Below, piece after piece: positions 1 to 7,506 of a DNA stretch of 64,000 bases (positions are counted from its first letter, which is position 1; each line of letters opens with the position of its first letter). Source of the DNA: Polyangiaceae bacterium (GTDB taxonomy: Bacteria > Myxococcota_A > Polyangia > Polyangiales > Polyangiaceae); the NCBI GenBank assembly GCA_029266615.1, contig JAQSWN010000003.1, positions 1 to 64,000 of the forward strand, given 5' to 3'. A program made the translations under genes and the position numbers. The notes under the pieces were generated by a model. It saw only the letters and a list, made by a program, of their open reading frames with translations, ran no database searches and was not told where the DNA came from.

Positions 1-502
1 GTTCGTAGTCTTCGAGCGCCCCCGTGAAGCAATCGATACCGGCGCGCCTCGCCTCGATCGCCTCGCTCTCACCAGGCTCGACACCGAACGGGATGATGCC
101 GCGCCGCTCACGCATCAGCTCCAAGGTTCGTCCGTGACGGCAGCCGATTTCCAGCACCGACGCGCCTTGCTTCGTCCCGCCGAGCAGAAGCGCGTTGTCC
201 GCCTGGGGGCTGTGCCACTGCTGGAGCGCCGCCTCGTAACCGGCGTCGCCCGGCGCGGCGCGCTTCCCATCGGGTCCAATGTAGCCGACGCCACCGTAGT
301 GCTTGCGGTAGGTCGAGCGATAGTACTCGCCCATGGCGGCGGCGGTGGGGCGAGGCGAAACGTAAACGGTCGCGCAGGTCGCGCAGCAGACGTTGCGCAC
401 CGGCATGCCGAAGCGCCCCTTCTCGCCGACGATGGCGCCTTCGCGATCGCCGCACAACGGGCACGGGACGGGATCGGTCGCCTCGGGGATCTCCAGGGTC
501 AT
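1..502 (-). CDS. Zinc-binding class I SAM-dependent methyltransferase, C-terminus cut by window edge
   Basis: Reading the minus strand from the ATG at 502 gives an uninterrupted frame of about 167 residues that runs off the left edge. Near the N-terminus are two Cys pairs (CPLCG and CCATC) forming a probable zinc ribbon. A Rossmann methyltransferase start follows: VLEIGCRHGRTLELM is motif I for SAM binding and FGVEPGE is the acidic end of beta-2. This layout is known for the 'zinc-binding domain plus methyltransferase' families that often act on sugars or natural products. The substrate cannot be told from the fragment. An in-frame GTG 36 bases upstream is an alternative start; no good ribosome binding site favours either. 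The gene diverges from the GreB-like gene, with a large dyad between them. Confidence 0.75.
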   Translation of the reverse strand, partial: MTLEIPEATDPVPCPLCGDREGAIVGEKGRFGMPVRNVCCATCATVYVSPRPTAAAMGEYYRSTYRKHYGGVGYIGPDGKRAAPGDAGYEAALQQWHSPQADNALLLGGTKQGASVLEIGCRHGRTLELMRERRGIIPFGVEPGESEAIEARRAGIDCFTGALEDYE

Positions 503-571
503 GCAGCGCGCCCAGCAAGCGCCGTTCCAGCGCTGCACCGGATAATCACTCGCGTTTCGCGCGCCGACGCA

Positions 572-605
572 CGTCAACGGTGTGACGCGCGTCAGCGCGT
601 TGACG
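572..605. promoter_or_regulatory. 34-bp nested dyad upstream of the GreB-like gene
   Basis: A perfect 12-bp palindrome, TGACGCGCGTCA (583-594), lies at the exact centre of an outer inverted repeat CGTCAACG (572-579) / CGTTGACG (598-605). Both share the centre 588.5, and only the two 3-bp spacers break symmetry. It ends 16 bp before the GreB-like ATG. It could be a multi-half-site operator for a CGTCA-binding regulator, or an RNA hairpin in the leader. The sequence alone does not decide. Confidence 0.55.
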
Positions 606-621
606 ATGACATACTCTCTTC

Positions 622-1125
622 ATGAGCAAGGCGTTCACCAAGGACGACGACCATGCAGACGCACCCCTCTTGTTACCGCGTCGAGCACCGCTGCCGCTGG
701 GAACCCCCAACTACGTGACCGCGCGAGGCCTCCTGCTCTTGCAAAGGGAGCTCGCCGCCGAGCGCGGACGCGCTTCGACCATCGGCCCCGGGAGCGACGC
801 GGAGCGGGCCCGCCAGGCCGCCCTTCATGTCGCGCGCCTGGCGGAGTTGGAGCAGCGCGTGGCCAGCGCCGTGCTCGTGGAAAGCCGCGAGCAGGCGAAA
901 GACGAGGTGCGTTTCGGCGCGACCGTACGCTTCGAAGGCGCGGTCGGTACCGAGCGACGCGTGCGCATCGTGGGGGTGGACGAGGCCAACGCTGCGGAGG
1001 GCTCGATCGCGTTCGTGGCGCCGCTGGCGCGAGCTCTGCTCGGCAAACGAGTCGGGGACGCCGCGCTCCTCAACACCCCCGGGGGCGAAGAGGAGCTCAG
1101 CGTCTTGGGCGTGACGTACGAGTGA
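622..1125 (+). CDS. GreB-like (GreA/GreB family) transcription elongation factor
   Basis: A 167-residue protein beginning MSKAFTKDDD, the characteristic start of GreB-like proteins, with the family motif PLGTPNYVTARGLLLLQREL after it. The N-terminal helical coiled coil covers roughly residues 45-95. The C-terminal FKBP-like domain (about 95-167) holds VRFGATVRFEG and ends in LNTPGGEEELSVLGVTYE. Gre factors enter the RNA polymerase secondary channel and stimulate cleavage of backtracked RNA. The coiled-coil tip should carry two acidic residues; I could not assign them with certainty, so cleavage activity is inferred from the family. The ATG at 622 sits 17 bp after the dyad at 572-605. The downstream neighbour converges on it. 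Confidence 0.85.
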   Translation: MSKAFTKDDDHADAPLLLPRRAPLPLGTPNYVTARGLLLLQRELAAERGRASTIGPGSDAERARQAALHVARLAELEQRVASAVLVESREQAKDEVRFGATVRFEGAVGTERRVRIVGVDEANAAEGSIAFVAPLARALLGKRVGDAALLNTPGGEEELSVLGVTYE

Positions 1126-1126
1126 G

Positions 1127-1489
1127 CTACTTGCTCTTGCCGTCGTAGGCGTGCGTGGCGATAGCGCTCGGATCCACGTCGTCCAAACAGCGCACGTTGA
1201 TGGCCCGCGTCTCCACGCCGTCGGGGGCGACACCGGTGGCGAAGGACTTGATGCCACAGACGCTGCAAAACTGGTGGTTGATGACCTTGTGGTTGAAGCG
1301 GTAGTCCGTGAGCGAGTCCGCGCCGGACAGCAGCTTGAACGAGTCCGCAGGAACGAAGCGCAGCATGGTGCCGCTGCGCCCGCACATGGAACAGTTACAG
1401 ATGATGGCCGGCTCCGCGAGGTCGAGCGTGACCTCGTAGCGAACCTTTCCACAGTGGCAGCCGCCAGCGTAAGTCTTGGGGTCGGACAT
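1127..1489 (-). CDS. GFA-family (glutathione-dependent formaldehyde-activating-like) zinc protein
   Basis: A 120-residue protein from the ATG at 1489. It has the GFA/CENP-V fold signature: GGCHCGKVRYE near the N-terminus, CNCSMCGRSG in the middle, and FCSVCGIKSF toward the C-terminus. These Cys pairs bind the two zinc ions seen in this family. The proteins were named for glutathione-dependent formaldehyde-activating enzyme, but most members have no proven reaction and some are only small zinc-binding proteins, so the substrate is open. It lies 11 bp downstream of galM on the same strand and is probably cotranscribed. Its stop codon faces that of the GreB-like gene one base away. Confidence 0.85.
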   Translation of the reverse strand: MSDPKTYAGGCHCGKVRYEVTLDLAEPAIICNCSMCGRSGTMLRFVPADSFKLLSGADSLTDYRFNHKVINHQFCSVCGIKSFATGVAPDGVETRAINVRCLDDVDPSAIATHAYDGKSK

Positions 1490-1500
1490 GGCCGAGCAGC

Positions 1501-2514
1501 TTATTCGAAGCCGAAGCGATGCACCATGCGGTGATGGTAGGTCTGTCCCGGAACGAGCAGGACCTGGTCTCGCCACGCCGGAACGTTGATGGCGTTGGGA
1601 AACTTCTGACTCTCGAGGCAAAACCCTGCGTACTGCGGGTAGCTTGCGCCTTTGCCTCGTAGCGACCCATCCAAGAACTTGCCGCTATAGAACTGCACGC
1701 CCGGCTGGTTCGCGGACAGCTCGAGCACCCGGCCGGATTTCGGATCCTTCACCTTCGCGACCGGGCGCAGTGCGTCCGCTTCGCCCCGCACGACCCAGTT
1801 GTGATCGTAGCCGGCCGGCGTCCCCCCCGCGGCCCGCAGCTCCTTCCCGATCGCCTTTTCGGCCCGGAAATCGAAGGGGGTACCGGCTACGCGCTCCACC
1901 GCGCCGCGCGGCACCGGATCGGCGTCGGGCACGGGCTCGCTCGGGGTGTACAGGTCCGCATGCAGCAGGAGCTCGTGGTCCTCGATGCTGCCGGAGCCGT
2001 GCCCTCCGAGGTTCCAGTACGTGTGGTGCGCCATGTTCACGATCGTCGGGCGGTCCGTCGTTGCTTGCATGGTGACGACCAGCTCATTGTCGTTCGTCAG
2101 CCCGTAGCTCGTGCGCGCTTGGACGGTGCCGGGGTAGCCCTCTTCGCCGTCGGGCGAAGTGTACGAGAAGTGAATTTCGGGGCCGGCCTCTGCCTCGCGT
2201 TGCTCCGCCTCCCAATTCACCTTGTCCCAACCGACCTTACCGCCGTGCAGGTGGTGCGGGCCGTTGTTGCCACACAACGAGTAGCGCTTGCCGTCCAGCT
2301 CGAACGAAGCCCCGTCGATGCGGTTCGCGACCCGGCCGACGGTGGCCCCAAAGTACGGCGTCGACTTCGCGTATTGCTCCACGCTTTCGTAGCCGAGCAC
2401 GATGTCCGCTAGTGCTCCCGAGCGATCCGGAACGTGCAGCTCCATGATGATGGCGCCGTAGTTGGTGACCTTGAGCTTGAGGCCGTTTGCGTTCGTGAGC
2501 GTGTAAACTTGCAC
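1501..2514 (-). CDS. galM: Aldose 1-epimerase (galactose mutarotase)
   Basis: A 337-residue cytoplasmic or periplasmic mutarotase that interconverts alpha and beta anomers of aldohexoses, feeding the Leloir pathway. Family landmarks are all present: GATVGRVANRI, the NNGPHHLHGG stretch, the catalytic-His segment MAHHTYWNLGGH, GYDHNWV, and the catalytic-Glu segment FCLESQKFPNAINVP. Length is normal. The start is a GTG at 2514, preceded by a good ribosome binding site (AAGGGAAG). No signal peptide is visible. It is the first gene of a two-gene unit with the GFA-family gene. No other galactose genes are in the window, so it may instead serve general sugar uptake. Confidence 0.93.
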   Translation of the reverse strand: MQVYTLTNANGLKLKVTNYGAIIMELHVPDRSGALADIVLGYESVEQYAKSTPYFGATVGRVANRIDGASFELDGKRYSLCGNNGPHHLHGGKVGWDKVNWEAEQREAEAGPEIHFSYTSPDGEEGYPGTVQARTSYGLTNDNELVVTMQATTDRPTIVNMAHHTYWNLGGHGSGSIEDHELLLHADLYTPSEPVPDADPVPRGAVERVAGTPFDFRAEKAIGKELRAAGGTPAGYDHNWVVRGEADALRPVAKVKDPKSGRVLELSANQPGVQFYSGKFLDGSLRGKGASYPQYAGFCLESQKFPNAINVPAWRDQVLLVPGQTYHHRMVHRFGFE

Positions 2515-2840
2515 GAGTCTTCCCTTGGTAAGTAAGCGCTCCGGCCTAGGGGCTCGAGGTGTGCCCCGAGTGCCAGCGCACCTGATCGACGATGGACTTG
2601 AGCACGGGCGCCCGGCCCGATGCGTGAGACAGGGAGGGCGCTATCACTTCTGCGGCATCGTGCACGGAGGCGCACTCGGTCCCAGGTAGCGAAGCAGTGC
2701 TGCGGGTCGCTACTCTGGATGATGAGGGGTTCGCCTTGACGGTCGTTCACGGCCGGATCCGGGCGCGATCCATAGCACGATGCAACGCGGGCGCGGACCG
2801 CCCCAGATTTTGGCGTCAATCGTGGGAAACGTCAGATAGT
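2515..2840. other. Intergenic stretch between galM and the prenyltransferase operon
   Basis: About 326 bp with no convincing gene. Open frames across it have biased, low-complexity translations and no family motifs. It must hold the galM promoter on the minus strand, but I see no clear -35/-10 pair. I found no tRNA-like or strong hairpin structure. Confidence 0.5.
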
Positions 2841-3428
2841 TCAGGTCGCGACGTTGGGGAACTTCTCGATGTGAATGCGGCGCAGCGTCTGCATGACTCG
2901 CTCGATCGCGTGCCAGTCGTCGCTGCGCCCGAGTTGGCGGTTCTGGTCGGAAGCCCAACGCGACGCGTCCGCGACCGTGCTGTGCACCGCGTGCTCGAAG
3001 CTGGGCCTCGCGAGCGCGTGGACCCCGGAAGCGATCGCGCGCACCGACGCGGCCTTGAAACCAGTTCCTTCGTGCGTCACCGAGAAGTGCTTGATGACCG
3101 GCTGTTTCAAGAAGTCAGTGAAGGCCTTGCGCGCCTCGCTGTCTGGCGGGGACGCTTCCGTCTCCACGACGTGCATGACGCCGACCCCGCTCGGGTGCTT
3201 CAGCGCGAGGCTGTTCACGAGCGCGATGCCGTCTCGATAGGGGCCGACCAAGGTACGGCGCCGCCAGACCATGAACGCGATGTTGAAGGCCGCGCCCTTG
3301 ATGTGATCGGCGTCCACCGCGACGACCTCCAGCTCGTTTCCGAAGAGTCGTTCCATCAGTGGAGTGCGGTCCTGAGCGGCGGAATCTGCGACAATTTCCC
3401 GCAAGTTAGCCTGGCGTACTTTCAGCAT
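2841..3428 (-). CDS. Conserved-looking hypothetical protein, third gene of the prenyltransferase operon
   Basis: A 195-residue soluble protein without signal peptide or membrane segment. The N-terminal half alternates beta-like and helical stretches (ELEVVAVDADHIKGAAFNIA, then a WRRRTLVGPYRDG loop and a GVGVMHVVE strand). The C-terminal half is helical and ends VMQTLRRIHIEKF. The pattern recalls a small alpha/beta, possibly STAS-like fold found in other myxobacterial unknowns, but I cannot name a family with confidence. I chose the ATG at 3428; a TTG directly precedes it. It begins 32 bp after the haem-oxygenase-like gene ends, on the same strand, so cotranscription with that gene and the prenyltransferase is likely. 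Confidence 0.6.
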   Translation of the reverse strand: MLKVRQANLREIVADSAAQDRTPLMERLFGNELEVVAVDADHIKGAAFNIAFMVWRRRTLVGPYRDGIALVNSLALKHPSGVGVMHVVETEASPPDSEARKAFTDFLKQPVIKHFSVTHEGTGFKAASVRAIASGVHALARPSFEHAVHSTVADASRWASDQNRQLGRSDDWHAIERVMQTLRRIHIEKFPNVAT

Positions 3429-3460
3429 CAATCACGAAAAGGCTGCCGCACGCGCGGGCC

Positions 3461-4159
3461 TCAACCCGGCACGGGTGGTCTACAATCCGAAAGCGCGTCG
3501 GCGAGGTGCGCCGCCAAGCGCAAAAGGAGCGCGAAAGTTTTCTCCACGGTTTCAGAAACGGCTCGTCGCGAGTGCTCCGGTACCGGCAGTGCGTCGAGCG
3601 TCTTCTGAGCGTCGGCCGTGAATACTTCGTGGGCTTCTTCGGCCGCAAGGTGAGTGCTGCCGAAATAGCGAAGCTCCCGCTCCACGCCGGCTCGCTGCGC
3701 GAAACCAGGTACGCGAATGAAGAACTCGCGTGCCGCCGCCTCCAGTGAGAGCAACAAGGCGAGCCGCTCGTGATCGGAAGAGGCGCTCTGCAGGAGCGAG
3801 ATGAGGCCGTAGGCCACGCGACGCCCAGTCTCGTACTCGGCACCGAAGAGCGAGTGCGCGGAGAGCTCGATACTGAGCCCCTCTAGATCCTCCACGAACC
3901 ATCGATCATGACCTCGGTCGCCCTCTTCCAAGGAAGCTACGATCGGGGCGAGCACCGGGTCCGAGCAGCTTTCCCGCGCCAATTTCAGCATGTCCTGAAA
4001 CGCGAACGTGAAGAAGGCGAGCCGCGGTAGCAGGCGCCGCAAGCTCGAGAGCTTCGCCTCGCCCTCGAGGCGGCGCATGAAGTCATGACCGATGATGAGC
4101 TCGTCCCGCCGCTTGGCGATGAGAGCCTCGACTGCGCCGAGCGTTGACAGGGCAGTCAT
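3461..4159 (-). CDS. Haem-oxygenase-like putative di-iron oxidase/oxygenase
   Basis: A 232-residue all-helical protein. The residues resemble the metal ligands of haem-oxygenase-like di-iron enzymes (CADD, SznF and UndA types): Glu78/Glu79 and His84 in one helix, Glu140 in a second, and H170-x3-E174-x2-H177 in a third (segment YFGSTHLAAEEAHEVF). The H-x3-acid-x2-H spacing is that of the last CADD helix. Such enzymes use O2 to hydroxylate, decarboxylate or rearrange small molecules, often in biosynthetic clusters; a TenA or PqqC-type relative without metal is the main alternative. Its ATG overlaps the stop of the prenyltransferase gene (ATGA, 4156-4159), which implies translational coupling and suggests that it acts on, or just before or after, the prenylated product. 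Confidence 0.65.
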   Translation of the reverse strand: MTALSTLGAVEALIAKRRDELIIGHDFMRRLEGEAKLSSLRRLLPRLAFFTFAFQDMLKLARESCSDPVLAPIVASLEEGDRGHDRWFVEDLEGLSIELSAHSLFGAEYETGRRVAYGLISLLQSASSDHERLALLLSLEAAAREFFIRVPGFAQRAGVERELRYFGSTHLAAEEAHEVFTADAQKTLDALPVPEHSRRAVSETVEKTFALLLRLAAHLADALSDCRPPVPG

Positions 4160-5289
4160 GGCTTGGGCGGCGGTGAGCTGGGGCGTCCGGTCGGAATCGT
4201 CGCCGATTCGCGCCGCTCATCGGTGCAAGTGTAGGCGCCGGGCGCAAGATAGGTCGTGACGCGGACGCGTCCTTCGACGACCCGCAGTGACACGTACGAC
4301 AGCACCCCTTGCGAGCGCTGCAAGCTCTGCCGAGCCAGCACCTTGAGCGCCGCCGAGAGTTGGTCGCCGCTGCGGGCCGGCAAAAGCTCCTGCGTGCGCT
4401 TGAGCGCCTCGTCGTCGTTCGGCGCGTAATTGCGCACCGGCACGTGGACGGTAGCCTCCGGCGCAGAGGCCCCGGGCCGGTACGCGTAGCAAACCAAGAT
4501 CGGGCGCCCGTCGTAAGGGCCGCTGCCCCCCGTGAGCCGCGACAGCCAGCTGGTGGCCGTGCCGGGGCGGATGTTCGAGCTGCCGCGCACCAGCGCTTCC
4601 ACTCCAGTCGCGTCGGTCGCGCTCAGGTAAAGTTTGACGCGAGCTTTCTTCTTCTCCGCGAGGTCCACGGATAAGTAAGGCATGCGCGTGGTGTCCTGGA
4701 GTCGGCTCTCGATGAAGTCCCAGGCTCCCGCGACCCCGAGCGTGCCGAGCGCCGCGCGAGTGAGCTCTCGGGACGCGTTCACGCCGCGCACCTCCGGGTT
4801 GACGTAGGCCTTGAACATCGGGCTTTGCCCTCGGCGTAGGACCGCGGCATGCCACAAGGAAAAGCGCGGCTCGTAGTCGGCGGTTGGCTCGAATATCCCT
4901 GCGATTCGGTCGAAGTCGGTGCCGTCACAGTCGCCGCTCCCCCGGAGCATTTGCTGGAACGCGACGCCCGCCTGCCAGCTCGTCCTGCAAGTAGGCTCGG
5001 GGGTTGCGAGCTGTGACTCGAACAAGAGGCGTAGCTCCGGCTCATCGCGCTCGAAGCCGATAGAGAACTCGAACGGGGTACCGTCGTCCGTGATGTCGTT
5101 GTCCCAAGGAGGCGCGGCAGAAAGCGACGCTTCGGGCCAGCTGCTGCTCACCAGCTGGAACAATGCACTCGCAGCGTCCCTCTCGAGCGGCGGCAGGGCT
5201 AGTGCGTCGCACAAGTATCGTAATCGCTCCGCGCCATACTCGGCGAGCGACGGTAAGAGCGCGGGCCCGAGCTCACGAGCGGTCTTCAC
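4156..5289 (-). CDS. DMATS-type aromatic prenyltransferase
   Basis: A 377-residue protein with features of the dimethylallyl-tryptophan-synthase (ABBA-fold) family, which transfers a prenyl group from a diphosphate to an indole or other aromatic ring without the DDxxD motif. The segment NDITDDGTPFEFSIGFE (about 64-80) corresponds to the conserved stretch whose Glu, here Glu74, contacts the indole NH. Alternating beta strands rich in Lys/Arg and Tyr follow: MFKAYVNPEVRG, KARVKLYLSATD, RPILVCYAYRPG, LSYVSLRVVEGRVRVTTYL. These are the basic and Tyr residues expected around the diphosphate. The length is normal for bacterial members. The start is a GTG at 5289 with a good ribosome binding site, and a near-consensus promoter lies at 5365-5392. 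The prenyl acceptor is unknown. Confidence 0.8.
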   Translation of the reverse strand: MKTARELGPALLPSLAEYGAERLRYLCDALALPPLERDAASALFQLVSSSWPEASLSAAPPWDNDITDDGTPFEFSIGFERDEPELRLLFESQLATPEPTCRTSWQAGVAFQQMLRGSGDCDGTDFDRIAGIFEPTADYEPRFSLWHAAVLRRGQSPMFKAYVNPEVRGVNASRELTRAALGTLGVAGAWDFIESRLQDTTRMPYLSVDLAEKKKARVKLYLSATDATGVEALVRGSSNIRPGTATSWLSRLTGGSGPYDGRPILVCYAYRPGASAPEATVHVPVRNYAPNDDEALKRTQELLPARSGDQLSAALKVLARQSLQRSQGVLSYVSLRVVEGRVRVTTYLAPGAYTCTDERRESATIPTGRPSSPPPKP

Positions 5290-5812
5290 GATGACGCTCC
5301 CTTTCCTGCGAAAACGAGGAGGAGGACCGCCAAAAGCGCGGGCCGGCAGCGGAGGAGTTCGTCAATCATATCGGTTGCGAGACGAGCGTCAAACATTCGC
5401 ATGTTCAAGTACACTCTGGGGAGTTACGAGCGTCCTGCTCAGTGTGGGCGTAAGTGTAAGGAAACGAGCGCTGGCGAGGTGCGCGCGCCATAGAGCCGTA
5501 TGCGCGCTGGCAACGGTCATATATCCCAAGGGTTAATAGCCAGGAGTCCGCCGTGCCATGCCACGACGCCTGGCGCCCGGTCTCGCGCGCTCGCGCGCCG
5601 CTTCTAACCCCTGAGTCTGCTCGAGCCGCCCCCGAGCGCCCCCCTGCTCCGCACGCTTCCTAGTGCTCGCGAGGCCGTGGTGGAAGCTCTGCCGCGCTCG
5701 CTTTCGACAAACTACTAGGCGCGCGGAACCGCCTGGCGAGCGTCAACGTGACGCGCGACTCCGCGACCGCGACACGGAGCCGAAAATTACAGGCTCGCCG
5801 AGGCGGCTTGCC
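5290..5812. other. Long intergenic region between the FAD oxidase and the prenyltransferase
   Basis: About 520 bp. Apart from the promoter at 5365-5392 I find no gene. The part from about 5550 to 5800 is GC-rich with many CG-rich short inverted repeats. Open frames there show no recognisable protein. I looked for a small precursor-peptide gene on both strands and did not find one with a convincing ribosome binding site. Confidence 0.5.
5365..5392 (-). promoter_or_regulatory. Predicted housekeeping promoter of the prenyltransferase operon
   Basis: On the minus strand TTGACG (plus 5387-5392) is followed after 16 bp by TATGAT (plus 5365-5370), close to the sigma-70 consensus. Transcription would start near 5358, leaving a leader of about 70 bases before the GTG at 5289. 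A promoter this good in GC-rich DNA is unlikely by chance. It suggests that the operon is transcribed on its own, separately from the FAD oxidase upstream. Confidence 0.6.
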
Positions 5813-7294
5813 TCAACAACCCGCGGGGAAGATACCGGGGCCCGGCGCGAGAATGTTGCGCGGGTCGAACTGCTCTTTCGCGCGCTCGAAGGCGCGCCAC
5901 TCCCGGCCGTAGTGACGCCGCCAATCCCCGGGCGTGAAGTCCAGCGTCCCGATCGGGTAGCGGGTGCCCCCGAGCGAGCGGGCGTGGTCGAACCACTCGT
6001 TGTTGCGCGCGCGCTTGTTGGCCGCGAAATCCGCGTCGTACCCGGGCTCGTCTCGAGCGGTGAGCACGTCGAACAGGTAAACGAGCTCTTCTTCCGGTAG
6101 TCGGAAGAGGGGACGGGTAATGGTGCTGGTGAGCAGCGGGAAGATCAGCACGAAGCCGAACGAGCCGACGTCGTCCGCTTGAAAGCTCGTGACGACCTCG
6201 TCCACGTGCGCCCCGAGCCCGCTGTCCGGCAAGAACGCGTCGTACCAAGGATGCATGTTGCGATCGAACCGGTCGATGCTGCGCAGAAAGGCGATGAAGT
6301 TGTCGACCGTGAGCTGGAAGTCCAAATACGGAATGTCGTTCGTGCTCAGCGTACCGGGGATGTAGGAGAGGTCGCGGGTCAGGTGGGCGGTGTTGGGCGT
6401 CGTGGACGCGTCGTGGAAGGACGCGATATTGAGCAACCAAACGAACGCGCCCGTCGCGGGGTCGGTCACGCCCTGCGCGTACACGCTGTCCAGCTCCTTG
6501 CGGTACACGAGCGTGCGCAGGTCGTTCTGCAGCGAGTGAACGTCCGGATAGACCATCGTCGAGTTCAGGACGAGCGGCTTGGCTGGAACGAGCTTCACCT
6601 TGGCGCGCACGATGATGCCGCACTGGCCTTGCCCGGCGAGCACATGATCGAACAAGTCCGGGTTCTTGCTCTCCGAGCAGACTTTGATCTTGCCTTTGCC
6701 GGTCACGACCGTGAGCTCCAGGACGTGCTGGATTTGCACTCCCTTGTCGTAAGCCATGCCGCTGATTCCGCCCATCGACAGCGTGCCGCCGATGGATAGT
6801 GCGATGAAGCCCGTCAGCACGGGAGGCGTCTGGGCCGGAAGCGAGGCCTCGAGGAGCTGGCGCCAGGTGCAGCCGCCATCCAAGACCGCGAAGCCATTGC
6901 CGATGTGGTGAATCACCTGCAGAGAGCTCATGTCGATCACGAGACCGGCACGCGCCTGGGCTTGACCGTGCGTGGCGTGCCCCTGCCCTCGCGCCGCGAC
7001 GACGATGTCGCGCTCCGCGCAGAACTTCACCATCTTGGCGATGTCTTCGATCGAGCCAGGGCGAAGCACGGCCTTTGGCTTGTTGAAGATGATGTTGCCG
7101 AGATCCGTCTCTTTGGCCGCGCGCGAAGCAGCGTCCGTTAGCAGCACGCCTTCGAGCCGCGGAACGCGATCGAAGGTACCGTGACCGCCGCCCTCTTCCG
7201 TCACCCAAGCGCGTGCGTCCCGGCTGTATCCGAGGATGACGGACGCCGCACCCACCACCTTCAGAAAATCACGCCGATCGATTTGCTTGGTCAC
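5813..7294 (-). CDS. Cytokinin-dehydrogenase-like FAD-dependent oxidoreductase, Tat-exported
   Basis: A 493-residue protein with a twin-arginine start (DRRDFLKVVGAASVILG) and a PCMH-type FAD domain. ARGQGHATHGQAQA matches the cytokinin dehydrogenase motif whose His (here His106) carries covalent FAD. Other matches to that family are LSIGGTLSMGGISG, HPWYDAFLPD, and the C-terminal run DWRRHYGREWRAFERAKEQFDPRNILAPG. In plant enzymes a catalytic Asp sits in WTDYLYLTVGG; the aligned segment here is LTGFIALSIGG, so Gly162 replaces it. True cytokinin oxidation is therefore doubtful, and another amine or alcohol substrate is possible. The GTG start at 7294 has a strong GGAGG site. It lies upstream of the prenyltransferase operon on the same strand but 523 bp away. 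Confidence 0.8.
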   Translation of the reverse strand: MTKQIDRRDFLKVVGAASVILGYSRDARAWVTEEGGGHGTFDRVPRLEGVLLTDAASRAAKETDLGNIIFNKPKAVLRPGSIEDIAKMVKFCAERDIVVAARGQGHATHGQAQARAGLVIDMSSLQVIHHIGNGFAVLDGGCTWRQLLEASLPAQTPPVLTGFIALSIGGTLSMGGISGMAYDKGVQIQHVLELTVVTGKGKIKVCSESKNPDLFDHVLAGQGQCGIIVRAKVKLVPAKPLVLNSTMVYPDVHSLQNDLRTLVYRKELDSVYAQGVTDPATGAFVWLLNIASFHDASTTPNTAHLTRDLSYIPGTLSTNDIPYLDFQLTVDNFIAFLRSIDRFDRNMHPWYDAFLPDSGLGAHVDEVVTSFQADDVGSFGFVLIFPLLTSTITRPLFRLPEEELVYLFDVLTARDEPGYDADFAANKRARNNEWFDHARSLGGTRYPIGTLDFTPGDWRRHYGREWRAFERAKEQFDPRNILAPGPGIFPAGC

Positions 7295-7506
7295 GCCGAC
7301 ACCTCCGGAGCCTCGAAATGCGACAACATCTCGTCAGGGAGATTCAACGTAGACTGAATAAATGTCCCTCTTCAAGACGCTTGATACGCGGCCTCGAAGT
7401 TCGGTGTGGGTAGGCGCGCTCGTTGACTACATTCGTCACCGAACGCCCACAGAGTAGCTAAAACGAGCGCTGAGCGCCTACGCGTCGATAGCCGAGCCGA
7501 CTCCGC

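Noticed and set aside
5787-7208. 473-residue minus-strand frame overlapping the FAD oxidase
   Set aside because: It is a shifted-frame shadow: Arg-rich without domain motifs, whereas the adjacent frame has a Tat signal and FAD motifs.
4156-7294. Ergot-alkaloid-like pathway, because fungal ergot clusters pair DMATS with a BBE-like FAD oxidase
   Set aside because: The FAD enzyme here is closer to cytokinin dehydrogenases, there is no N-methyltransferase or catalase-like gene, and the acceptor is unknown. The parallel is only superficial.
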